From the NCBI GenBank assembly GCA_964017125.1, contig OZ024904.1, forward strand, positions 2,291,718 through 2,355,717: DNA of 64,000 bases. The letters are read 5' to 3'. Each line of letters opens with the position of its first letter. Positions within the stretch are counted from its first letter, which is position 1. A program made the position numbers and the translations under genes. The stretch is from Flabesymbios commensalis. Its lineage: Eukaryota; Annelida; Polychaeta; Terebellida; Flabelligeridae. Below the pieces are notes generated by a model. That model made no database searches. It saw nothing but the letters and a program-made list of their open reading frames with translations, and was not told where the DNA came from. Positions 53,895 through 64,000 of this stretch are shown one piece after another.

Positions 53895-55437
53895 TCACAT
53901 GGTTATATAAAGGCACATGCAGTGGAGGTGATATAACGTCTATATAATTAATCGGCAGGTTATTCAGGAGTCTGTCAAGTTGGCCAGGCTCCAGGAGGCG
54001 TGAAGCACTATCTGCTGCAACATTCTGAGTTCCAGGAACATACCTGCCAGTCAAATGAAAACCATACGAGGCTGAGAGCCAGAAGAGACATCGGAGGGCC
54101 TCCATGGCGACGGGGTGCTTGGTGGACCCCTTGTTAATCATAGCCACTGTAGCCTGATTATCACTCATTATGTAAATGCGCTTACCGCTCCACATGGGCG
54201 CCCACCTTGCCGCCGCCAACACCACTGCCAGCAGTTCTTTGTGATTAATGTACAGTGAGTCCACTGTTGACCAGTCCAATGCCCAGTTACAGTAAGACCA
54301 GTCATTACCGTACACGCCGCCGCAACCCGCCATACAGGCATCTGTGTAAACTGTTGTGATTGGTTGCTTGTCCAACACTGCTGACTTGCCATTGAAGCTA
54401 GTCATAAATTCAAGCCAGAATGCTATATCATGACGCATGTCGCTTGACAACAGCACTCTGTCCATTTTTTGCCTGAGTGTATTAGTGAGGTCTATCACTC
54501 TGCGGAGTAACACTCGCCCGCCGTAAATGACCGCCGCCGCCCAGTTCATAACCCCGACTAGGGATTGAAGTTGCCGCTTTGAAGCTCGCCGCCGCTTAGA
54601 AAATTCCAGCAATTTTTGTCGAATCTCTTCCAACTTTTTAGTGGGAATACGAGAGCACATATTAACAGTATCTAATTCAATTCCTAGAAATGTAATAGAT
54701 TGAGTTGGGTCTACAACTTTGGACCAGCTAATCTGAAAACCAAGTTTCCTTAAGAGTGTAATCAGTACCATTTGGGTATGCTGACATTCAGCACGTGATG
54801 GGGATATAATAAAAAAGTCATCGAGATAAACTACTAGGTCAGTGTGACCTTTTCTGTGCATAATTCTTCTCACACTTTGTGTTATGCGATGAAAAATTCC
54901 AGGCGCCAATTTTGAGCCGAATGGTAGTTTGGTGTCTTTAAAGTAGACTGGCTGTCCGTCAAACTGCCATTTTAAGCCTGTGAACTGTTGACTATGATTG
55001 CTGATTGATACCGATCTGTACGCTGCTTTAAGGTCAACCTTCGCCATATAGTAGCCCGGCCACATCAACGTTGTGGCATCATCAACCGTCTGGAATCGAT
55101 AATGAGTCTCCAGTTTGGCATAGTCATTCATACTGCCCCCCTTTGGTTGACTTCCATCGTGTATGAGTCTCACACCGCCATCTGGTTTCGGGATGACTGA
55201 CAGCGGACTAATGATGGCCGGTTTATCGTCGCACACAACATAGTTTCCTTCAGTAATCTCTGCCAATATCTGCTTAGAAGCCTGCTCATACATCGGGGCG
55301 CCTGGTCGTGCCGATATATTGTTGCTGGTCTCCAAGGCCAGGGGAATTTCATCAGTGCTCACAATATCAAATCCGTTCCTAATGCCATTCAAGATGAAAT
55401 CCCTATCGCTGTCACCAGTCAACTCCTCTTCCCACAC
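53857..55437 (-). CDS. Reverse transcriptase-RNase H part of the DIRS/Ngaro-type fossil
   Basis: 526 codons without interruption. Residues about 60-270 are the RT: SPLSVIPKPDGG, KVDLKAAYRSV, LPFGSKLAPGIF and VVYLDDFFI, the last holding the catalytic Asp pair. Residues about 365-480 are the RNase H: VYTDACMAGCGG, NHKELLAVVLA, MSDNQATVAMI and NVAADSASR, with the expected acidic residues. The frame overlaps the recombinase region by a few dozen bases. It belongs to an incomplete element and is described as a fossil part. Confidence 0.88.
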   Translation of the reverse strand: MWEEELTGDSDRDFILNGIRNGFDIVSTDEIPLALETSNNISARPGAPMYEQASKQILAEITEGNYVVCDDKPAIISPLSVIPKPDGGVRLIHDGSQPKGGSMNDYAKLETHYRFQTVDDATTLMWPGYYMAKVDLKAAYRSVSISNHSQQFTGLKWQFDGQPVYFKDTKLPFGSKLAPGIFHRITQSVRRIMHRKGHTDLVVYLDDFFIISPSRAECQHTQMVLITLLRKLGFQISWSKVVDPTQSITFLGIELDTVNMCSRIPTKKLEEIRQKLLEFSKRRRASKRQLQSLVGVMNWAAAVIYGGRVLLRRVIDLTNTLRQKMDRVLLSSDMRHDIAFWLEFMTSFNGKSAVLDKQPITTVYTDACMAGCGGVYGNDWSYCNWALDWSTVDSLYINHKELLAVVLAAARWAPMWSGKRIYIMSDNQATVAMINKGSTKHPVAMEALRCLFWLSASYGFHLTGRYVPGTQNVAADSASRLLEPGQLDRLLNNLPINYIDVISPPLHVPLYNHVSARVFNYCYCCR

Positions 55438-55850
55438 ATTACCTATTAAAGTCAGTATGTCTGGATCTTCACTTTGTTATATCATCTATATCACAAAATT
55501 GATTTATTTCAAATAATACACATTACAATATTGGATAATTTTTATTCAAGGTGATGTGGAAATAAATGTTGAACAATAAGTGATAACTGCATCAAATTGT
55601 CATAAAAACATCCCATCATGAAGATCATGCTATATTTCATCGGATAGTCCATTGAATCCATTATTTTTTCTTATATAAAGAAGCACATAAAATCACAAAA
55701 ACGCTATTTCTATGGTGCCACTGTCTCCATAAGATGTAGGCACCTTAAATCTTTTCCGAAGGCAGTCAACTGTTCCTTAAAACCTGACAGATACGCTTTA
55801 GACCAAATAAGTCTGCAAACAAACAAAATATATAAATGTTTGAAAGTAGA

Positions 55851-56086
55851 TTAACCCTTACAGCGTGGCGATCGACTTTAGACGTCAGATTCTGACGTCT
55901 GTAGACGTCAGATTCGTAAATTTTAGACTTCAATATCTAACGGTTTTTTTGTCGATCCCCGCACTGAGAATGTAAATTATTTAGACCCATATGATAGGAG
56001 TTACACGAAGCGGAAAAATCTAACTAAGACATTTCTGATGATTTCAAATTGAAAAAACCCTTTGGTCTCAGCGCTGTAAGGATTAA
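55851..56086 (+). mobile_element. Family A MITE, duplicate of 7727-7966
   Basis: TTAACCCTTACAGCGTGGCGATCGAC to GCGCTGTAAGGATTAA. It keeps CCCTTACAGCG where the first copy has CCCTTCCAGCG. Confidence 0.8.
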
Positions 56087-56091
56087 CCACT

Positions 56092-56331
56092 TTAACCCTT
56101 TCATCGCGGGGATCGACTTTAACCCTTTAAGCCCTCACGATGCATTAAAACATCATTTTACATCCCTGAAAACACACTTAATTTTCGTACAACTAGGGGC
56201 TTTATAATGCAAATTTCTATGAAACTGATTTACCAATACATGGCAATTTTCTTTAATTTTTCACCCACATCAAATCATCTTCATCCACTACAAGTCGAGA
56301 ATTGCGACAGCAACTCGCGGCTTGTAGTGGA
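56092..56331. mobile_element. Nested MITE pair, right part missing
   Basis: Matches 7972-8213, including the inner MITE up to its hairpin CTTGTAGTGGATG. The sequence then jumps to GTACATTGGACTTCGCC, leaving out about 0.6 kb that the first copy has. Confidence 0.7.
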
Positions 56332-58444
56332 TGTACATTGGACTTCGCCCTAGAGCTAGATCAATGCTGGTGCAATATCAAAAACGACACCGGGTCAAAG
56401 TATCTATGTGTTCTCTAGGCATGTTGCATAACATTAATCCAGTTACGGTCCACCATCGACACAGCGGTTTTTTTGTACAAGTGACCAACATTGGACCAGC
56501 ATCGTGCCCATGTCTCGCGTCACTAGGGATGTTTATAAATGTTATATAGAAGAGTAGTTATATAATTTATATTAAAATAGGTTTGAGATGTGAAACCCCC
56601 TTCGTTCACTGATGTCAGGCCTAGTCATTGACTGTATTGCCCAAACTGTTATGTGGGCCACACAATAAAAGTTCTAACGCACTAGGTTATGTTATTATAA
56701 TGCATATCCTGCTCTCATAAATCCAAATCGTAATTTAATGTGACACAGCCTGACATCACATACTATGTTTACAGTGCGATATTGTGTCATTATAAAGTCA
56801 TATCTTGATGCTAATTACTGAACATATAGTGATATATCCTAACACTATGATGCCACATTGTGATCCAAAGTGCCATATACTGACATTTTAATACAGTATT
56901 CTGACTGACATCATCCTTACCCCATAATGCCAAACTTTGATATTATCATATCCTTATTATTTGTAATGTTATATATGTAGCTACTAAAACAACACATCCT
57001 GGCATTTAATGTCATACCCTTAAATTGTAACGCCATGTGGTGACATCAATGCCGATGGTTTAAACATATAGTTTATTGTCCAATGGAAGCAATACAGGAT
57101 TGTAATAGCTGGCTTCGTTCGGAAGAAAAGAAAGTGAGTGATGCTTGCTGAGTCATTGTGTGAATAAAATGAGTAGGTGTTAGAGATCAAAATGTTGTGC
57201 CACTGTATTTTTAATGATGATGGTTCCTTTGTGGAAAAGTACACGTGTGTCCACGTGTTTGGTCAGTCAGTTAATTAATTATCTAATCAGTGTAAATCTC
57301 GTTGGCAGAGCTAGAAAATGTCATAAAACAAATGCTTGCAATTGCGTGGTATCATATCAATGGTTGTTGTAAACCCAGTAAACACAGAACACCTGTACAT
57401 CAATGCCTATATGCTGCTCTTAATAGGGCATATGCCATATCCTGACATTCTTTTTGAAATATTAATACACATCTGTCCATATTATCACATATACAATATT
57501 CTGCCATTCGTATACCCTATAGGCCTACTGACATTATAATAACAAATCCTTATGACTTAATCGCACTACAATATAGTATTGAAATGTCTTATCCTGATAT
57601 TTCATTTTTCATTTCATTTATTAGCTTACAAGAGAAGAGAACATACTAAAGTACAGTAAACACAAAATGTTATTTGTAAATATTAAGAGGCACGTAGCAA
57701 TAAGTTTAAAAGTATTCTGTTTTGATAATTATTATTTAATTATGATCATGATATAAAAATGTCATTTTATGGTATTAAAATGCCTTATCATTCCCTTATA
57801 GTGACAACTCATGACGTTTGCCCTTCATTTTCTGACCATTTTTTAGTATTTATAGTTCAATATCTTGACATTGTAAAGCCATAATTATACTGACATTATG
57901 ACGCAAAATAATGTAAATATATTAAAATGCCATATTAATATATTAATTATCAATATGCCATTTACAGACATTTTAATGCAGCATTCCGACTAAATAATGA
58001 CAAATATCTATCTAATCACAGCCTATCAATGAATAATGGATGCAAAATCAAGGCCACTTGATTATCCTGATCTCGCAGGCACACCGGGAGACACACTCAG
58101 CTCGTGGACTTTCCCTTTTTCGATCTTGGATTTTATATGTATACATAGTCATGTGGCTGGCCATCTTGGATTCGGCGGTTGTCTTGAATTTGATATGACT
58201 ATTGTCTTGCGTGAGGTCATTTTGCTTTAGGTATAGTCATCTTATTTGCGGCCATCTTTGATTTGGTGGCCATCTTTGATTTGATAAGTTGTTCGCAGCT
58301 ATCTTCGAACAACTACCCGATTTCTGATGTCGGCATTCTAGCTTCTGACCTGTCATGGTACTGTTTCCCAGTGATAGGCACCACTATTGCTTCAGGTGTA
58401 ATAATTGAATCCAAGTTTTGTATGTGAATGTTGAATGTATAGCT

Positions 58445-61068
58445 TCAAGTTATTTCCGGAATGGTAAAATTGTTTGGGCATCGCATCACGAATGGGCACA
58501 GGTAGAGCGTTCCCTTAGAGACTGGGCCAGTTAGAAATATCTTGACTGAATCTTGTTTTTTAATACGGGGAACAACAAATCTATTTAAATTTTTGGAGCG
58601 TAGATATTTTAACAATTTCGGCCGAACAAGTAAGTCAGCCAGATATGCAGGTTGGTTGTTTTTTAGGGTTCGGAAATTTACTGTGCATATTTTAAAATTA
58701 TGGGAAACTTGACAGGAAGCCAATGTATTTTTTTAGAATATGAATGGAACGACTAAAACGTGGGGCATTGGTTACCACTATAGCAGGGCAGTTCTGAACG
58801 TGTGGTAATCTAGCGATATCCTTTTCTGTAATGTTGTGAAAGAGTGAGTCACAATAACTTACTACTGACCAGTGCCACTGCAATTTGTTTGATTGACAAG
58901 AGCTGAGGCCAGCCTTTTTCGAATTTGACGCAGGTCTCAGATATGACAGAAGCATGACCTACATGTTTAATTGGGATATGTGTTTTCAGAAATTCAGGCT
59001 ACTGTTAAATACTAAGATTTTTCGCTGGTGCACATGTGATATGTGTCTTGACCTAGAATATTAAGCATGGAAAATTATTTAGGATTTTTCTCGCCGAAGT
59101 TTAGACCCTGGCATCCAGACCGACACACCCATTAAACAATGTTCCAACTTCTCAAGATATTCCTTAGCGTTTGAAACTGATAAGGTCGTGTAAATTTGAG
59201 TGTCATCGACATGAAGATTGTGGTTGATGTCGAAACTAGAGATAATAGCTCTGAGTAGTGTAGTGCAAAAAGCAAAGAGCAGTGGTCCCAGAACAGTGAC
59301 GCGTGGAACTACATATAAGAGTGTGACTTTATCTGACAGAATGTCTTTTTTTTATGAATTGTTGCCCAATTTTCAAAGAAGAAGAAAACCAAATTTGAGC
59401 ATACTAAGATATTTCATACCAATCTGAGAGTTTATCTGTTAATGTAGCATGGTCATTGCTGTCGAAAGCAGCCGACAAGTCTAGCCGTGTCAGAGCTAAA
59501 ACTTCACCCTTGTCCATGCTAATAATGATATCGTTATGTTCCTTCAGTAGAGAAATGATATGTTTTTATTTTTTACGGATTAGTGCATATTTATTTAAAT
59601 AAGAGGAAAAACAAATTTGATTCCGCCCAGATATTCCATATCTCTCAGAGAATATCTGTTAATGTAGCATGGTCAATGGTTTCGAAGCGGCCGACAAGTC
59701 AAGCAAGGATAGAGCGGTAACTTCACCCTTGTCCAAACTGATAATGATATCATTATGTACTTTCAGTAGAACCGATTTTGTAGAATGATGTTTCCTATAG
59801 GCTGATTGTAATGGATAAAATCGATGGTTATTTTTTACATGAGTTGCAGCCGATTGGCTACCACCCCTTTTCTAAGATTTTGGAAATGAAGCTCAAGTTG
59901 TATACAGGCCTTTGATTTTTCAGTTCGTTTTGAGGAAGAGATGTTTTTTCAAGTAGTGATCTTACATGAGCTTTTTTGACGTTTTGAGGAAATGTACTAG
60001 TTTCTATTGATATGTTTATTATATTAGTGATGGGAAATATTATTATATCAAGACAATTTTCCAGCACGCTTGTAGTAACGGGATCCAGATCAGATGATTT
60101 TGACGATGAGCCCAAAATAAGCTTCATAATTTCATCTTCTGTCGCACGTTCAATTTTTTTTATTTTATATCCGAATAATATTTTTTGCACCTATGGAATA
60201 TTCTTAATTTTTCTGGAAATTTGAAACAATAGTTTTAATTTATTCAACAAAATATTTTGAGAAATGGTCAAAAGTGATTTTACTTATGCGAATACTGGCA
60301 GAGACAGCGGTGGAATTCTGTGCAGAATTCTATTTATGGAGTTCCATAAGCAACGAGGATTTTCTGAAATATGTCGATTGAGCTTTTGTCATTTATATTA
60401 CACAGGTTGCAGTGCCGTTTGTAAAGAGAACGATCAAGATGTGTGCGTTCGAGAACGTGGCAAAGGTTTAAGCCTTTATTATTTGCGAAGTTATCCATGG
60501 AGACTTTGTACTTACAGGAGCAGGCTTGTACAAATTAGAGCTAAGGACAGAATCATACTGTTAACAGAGTGCTGAGCGATCTATCTCTGGTTTCTTTATT
60601 AGATCCGAGTTGAAAATATCTCATTGAAACGATTCATATTCAATGTTGTTTATTTTTCGAAACGATACATTACCTTTGTTCCCTTTTGTCTTACAACCGT
60701 CAATTTCTGTTATGACCTCATGGTGGTCCGAAATACCCGCTGCCGAAAAACTTATTGGTAGAATTGGAGATGCGTTTGGTGATTAAAATATCTAGCCAAT
60801 GACCATGAACATGAGTTGGAAAATACAAATGCTGCTTGAGATCGAAACATGTGAAGACTTCAGTGAATTTATTGGTTTTCTTGTCTAGATCTAAGTTGGA
60901 AATTACCAATATACAAATCGTCATGTAGTAGAATTATGTTCTCTAGTAAATCTTGAAAATCATAAAAAATAGACATGTACCGGTTTGAAGCCTACACAGG
61001 CAGACAACAAAACCACGGAACGAATTGCTTGTGATACATTCAGAAATAGCTTCGAACGTTTTTAATTG
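58445..61068 (-). mobile_element. Decayed CR1/L2-like LINE, duplicate of 10922-13545
   Basis: Same parts in the same order (SDHH near 60680, RT fingers at 60190-59858, VLGPLLF-type block near 59300, PAYLADLLV at 58445-58723) with the same old lesions plus a few private changes. FISKILEKGW here is closer to the usual LINE motif than FISIILEKGW in the first copy. Confidence 0.83.
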
Positions 61069-61339
61069 TGGTAGGGGATGAATATCTGCTTAGAATTGGT
61101 CACAATGAAAAGGTATATTTTCTGTCTATTTCTGTATGGCTGATGGATATACGTTATTTTTTCCATATGCTGTTTTAATATTGGCCAACCGTCTTCGACG
61201 CTGGCCCAACATTGAAACAGCATTGGGTGATGAATGTTTGACAAAACTTTTCTATTTTTCCCAAATCACCCATTCCATTTGATTCTAAAACGCAAAGGGG
61301 GTAGTGGACTTTCTAGGCATTTAACTTGTTCAAACCTAA

Positions 61340-61545
61340 ACCTTTCAAACCCTAAACCTTTATACGTCATAATCTGACATCTCTAGACATCAGATTCTGC
61401 AGTCTAAAAACTGTGCCCGCACAAAGAGAATTAAACTATTTATAATGGCAGTGGGCTCAAACTAAGCCATGTATGATGATTTCAAATTGAAAAAAGCCCT
61501 TTTCATGGTTTATACAGAATCTTTCAGCGTTCTAATGGTTAAGCT
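61340..61545 (+). mobile_element. Degenerate family A MITE, duplicate of 13820-14020
   Basis: Same eroded pattern (ATCTGACATCTCTAGACATCAGAT; CAGCGTTCTAATGGTTAA), a few private changes. Confidence 0.62.
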
Positions 61546-61795
61546 GACCATCAACCCTGTAACAGACCCTGTGCCAAAAACATCCAGCCACCACTTTCAC
61601 AAGCATTGACTGGATGGGCCCTTTGTGCTCTATACAGATAATGGCCGGGGGAGTTTTAAGAACGACGTACGTTCCCAAAACGACCACTTTAGCCCAACAT
61701 TGATTTCTGATCTTATATTACTACAGAAAAATAGTATAAACATGAAAGCATCACTGATAATGTATAGTGGCGCGTTCAGGTTGATTGGAGAAATA

Positions 61796-62042
61796 AAAAC
61801 CCTTACAGTGTGGGGACTGACTTTAGTCGTCAGAATCTGACGTCTGTAGACATCAGATTCTGACGACTAAAGTCCATCCCCCCGCTGTAAGAAGAAACAT
61901 ATTTGTAATGGCCGTAAACCCATAACACAGGTATTCAAAAGAACCAGAAAGAGCTAATTAAGACATTTGTGATGATTTCAAATTGAAAAAACCCTTTGGT
62001 CTCCATGTAATTTATAAAAAATATTCAGCGCCTTAAGGGTTA
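61796..62042 (+). mobile_element. Family A MITE, duplicate of 14275-14520
   Basis: CCCTTACAGTGTGGGGACTGAC to CAGCGCCTTAAGGGTTAA, with the palindromic head and body complete. Confidence 0.8.
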
Positions 62043-62510
62043 AGGGTGTGCGTTCTAGGTAAATTCACCTGTTCACTTGAACTGTTCACTTGACCGCTTG
62101 ATATAAAAAATCTATCCAGTCACCAGATGAATATTAGATCTAAAAGTAGTAGATATACTCTATTGGATCAATCTCATGTCCCAATGTGCTATGCTCTAGT
62201 AGCAGAGTGCAAACTGTTCACTCGGCCGCTTGATAATATCTTCAGTCACCAGTTGAATATTAGATTTAAATATTAGTTGTTGATCTATTTCATGTCGAAG
62301 TGTGCTTGGCTAGGAACAAACACCAGGCGAATAATAAAAATAAACAGTTCTGGGTACTGAATGAAGCTTTCTAGACCCACAATGATGCATTTTGAGCACA
62401 GAATGAGGCTTTCTAGGCACAAAATGAAGTATAAGTTCTATGTTCACCACCGCCGCCGCATAGGAGGCCTGATAAGGCAGCAGTTGACGATTCTGCTTCT
62501 ACCTGTGAAA

Positions 62511-62818
62511 TGAAATGAATCGGGCTTTAGGCCACCTTTGTGCACATATAGGCTAAACTGGGCCAGGAGAACCTCCTTAGGATGGTGAGATGATTGAGAT
62601 GACACTGTCCTCCAGACACAGGATTCGAAATTCGAACCCTGGCGGTCTGAGGCCGAGCACGCTACCTCTCGGTCACGGAGGCTCCCCACAATACTGTCTT
62701 TCACACGTGGATGGGGAAGAAACATTTTCGTTTCTTTCAAACCGGGGAGACCGGCAACCGAACCCCGAAATCTGGCGTGAAAGGCAGCGGTGCTAACCAC
62801 TACCCTAGGGCCCCCGCC
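62511..62818 (-). mobile_element. Full-length SINE, minus strand, with 15-base target duplication
   Basis: Flanked by CTTCTACCTGTGAAA at 62496-62510 and 62819-62833, identical. Both tRNA-like modules are complete. With the plus-strand SINE at 63524 it forms the inverted pair whose recombination explains the hybrid in the first duplication copy. Confidence 0.93.
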
Positions 62819-62833
62819 CTTCTACCTGTGAAA

Positions 62834-63375
62834 GCCACGTAACCAGAGGGAAATTGAATTAATGACACTTATTTTGGACCTCTGCCAGCCCCCAACCCCC
62901 TCCTCCCCCCCCTCATATTCACCACTGTCTCCACGCGCTCAGGTCTGTCCCCGGCACAGTTGACTAATCAGAAGACCCAGATTGTTAGATTAATGTCGAT
63001 CCAACATCGACGACGTCGGCCCAACTTCAAGCTAGCCCCACAGATTGACAGCGTACAAAATCGTGGGACATTTATTTGGACTGTCATATCTGAATATATC
63101 GGTCAATAATCAGGTCGAAAATAGTTTTTTTTAGAATTAGTAACATTTCAGTTCCATGTCCGCATGCTCAGCTCAGAGGTGGCACAGTCATTAAAAAGTT
63201 ATGGACATTGTTCTAACCATTGGGTCGGGAGAGTGATTGTTCTAACCATTGGGTCGGGATCGCTCTCAGTCACCGCCATGTTAGATTTTTTGGGTAAAGA
63301 AGATACATCAATCCACGGCGCCGGAGAGGACGACACGGCTAACATCAAGCCACCATCAGTTTAATGCTACATGCT
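62834..63375. other. Interval lost from the first duplication copy; no gene recognised
   Basis: Contains a direct repeat of TTCTAACCATTGGGTCGGGA (63210 and 63239) and CATCGACGACGTCGGCCCAAC near 63005. The plus frame at 63164-63364 covers the repeat and shows no motif. Confidence 0.5.
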
Positions 63376-63946
63376 GAACCCTTACAGCGCGGAATTATTT
63401 GTGTTTAAACCATCGAGACTAAATGGTTTTTTCGATTTGAAATCATCATAAATGTCTTAGTTAGCTCTTTCTGATTCATTTGAATACCTAAGTCATAGGT
63501 CTATGGCCATTACAAATATTATGGGGCGGGGGCCACAGGGTAGTGGTTAGCACCGCTGCCTTTCACGCCAGAGTTCGGGGTTCGGTTCCCGGTCTCGGCG
63601 GTTTGAAAGAAACAAAATTGTTTCTTCCCCATCCACGTGTGAAAGTTAGTATTGCGGGGAGCCTCCGTGACCGAGAGGTAGCGTGCTCGGCCTCAGACCG
63701 CCAGGGCTCGAATTTCTAATCCTGTGTCTGGAGGACAGTGTCATCTCAATCATCTCACCATCCTCAGGAGGTTCTCCTGGCCCAGTTTAGCCTATATGTG
63801 CACAAAGGTGGCCTAAAGCCCGATTCATTTCATTTCATTTTTTACAAATATTATGAGTCTACGGCCATTAGAAATATTTTAACCCTTTCAGTGTGGGGAC
63901 CGTCAGATTCTGACGTATAAAGTCGGTCCCCGCACTGAAAGGGTTG
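63376..63946 (-). mobile_element. Family A MITE split by a SINE
   Basis: ACCCTTACAGCGCGGAATTATTTG and the reversed body run to 63523. After the SINE, TTACAAATATTATGAGTCTACGGCC and the palindromic end GGTCCCCGCACTGAAAGGGTT follow. The SINE is the younger element. Confidence 0.7.
63524..63841 (+). mobile_element. Full-length SINE inside a MITE, 14-base target duplication
   Basis: TTACAAATATTATG stands at 63510-63523 and 63842-63855. Both modules, body and tail are present (GGGTAGTGGTTAGCACCGC; GACCGAGAGGTAGCGTGC). It is nearly identical to 15792-16106, so the family was active recently on the time scale of this region. Confidence 0.93.
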
Positions 63947-64000
63947 AGCGAGGCGATTCACTTCAGCAACCAGACCATATATCATATGTCTTTAGTTATC

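Larger units (their letters stand above)
51821..55437 (-). mobile_element. DIRS/Ngaro-type tyrosine-recombinase retroelement (fossil, broken)
   Basis: A minus-strand element whose visible parts are, in order, reverse transcriptase with RNase H (55437-53857), tyrosine recombinase (53894-52876), a terminal repeat (52805-52508), a middle segment (52507-52056) and a second copy of the repeat (52055-51821). RT before recombinase, no methyltransferase seen, and two direct repeats around a middle segment at one end suggest the Ngaro branch; DIRS proper remains possible. No gag-like part is recognised, so the element is incomplete, and the recombinase region carries about one break. The long open RT points to moderate age. 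The other duplication copy keeps only end-repeat sequence. Confidence 0.8.
47708..64000. repeat. Second copy of the long direct duplication, continues past the window
   Basis: Matches 2074-15395 in the same order and direction. Extra content here: the coding part of a DIRS/Ngaro-type fossil (52508-55437) and the interval between two opposed full SINEs (about 62613-63698). Missing here: about 0.6 kb after 56330. Features shared with the first copy are entered below only where they are coding, complete or different. Confidence 0.93.

Noticed and set aside
53857-55437. Reading the long RT frame as a working host reverse transcriptase.
   Set aside because: RNase H, the adjoining recombinase and split terminal repeats place it in a DIRS/Ngaro-type element that is incomplete.

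Overview
The window looks like nuclear DNA of a marine invertebrate animal. The features behind this are low gene density, introns with GT/AG borders, many short interspersed repeats, frequent TAGGCCTA-type words, tRNA- and 5S-headed SINEs, CR1/L2-like LINEs, and a tyrosine-recombinase retroelement. An invertebrate deuterostome (echinoderm, hemichordate or amphioxus-like) is my best guess, but nothing here fixes the species. Most listed open frames are repeats or chance frames.

Layout. Bases 1-2073 hold the end of one cysteine-rich coding piece and otherwise no gene. Bases 2074-15395 are the first copy of a long direct duplication; the second copy starts at 47708 and is still running at 64000. 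The two copies match nearly base for base apart from insertions and losses. If the match continues past the window, the unit is about 45.6 kb in tandem (2074-47707), or the assembly has joined two haplotypes. Shared content includes a decayed LINE, TTAA-flanked palindromic MITEs, SINEs and short tandem repeats. Only the second copy carries the coding part of a DIRS/Ngaro-type element (51821-55437), a broken fossil. Only the first copy carries a hybrid SINE made by a deletion between two opposed SINEs.

The one convincing host gene lies on the minus strand between 34718 and 20830. I could chain twelve exons by splice sites and matching phases: a galactose-binding-like exon; three tandem repeats of a one-EGF exon plus a five-EGF exon; a transmembrane exon; and four small cytoplasmic-tail exons ending in a stop. 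The predicted product is a single-pass surface receptor with calcium-binding EGF modules. Its tail carries tyrosine motifs of the YxN, YxxM and TxYxxL types, like those of immune receptors. The middle EGF block is broken and another EGF exon is split by a 5S-headed SINE, but all duplicated exons are phase 1-1, so skipping them would keep the frame. The start of the gene (signal peptide and first exons) was not found.

Bases 35000-47707 are mostly repeats: MITEs with TTAA or CCCAGCAAAC ends, a CR1/L2-like LINE (38573-43197) with an SGNH-esterase first ORF and a replaced middle, one full SINE, and about 4 kb in which I recognise no gene.
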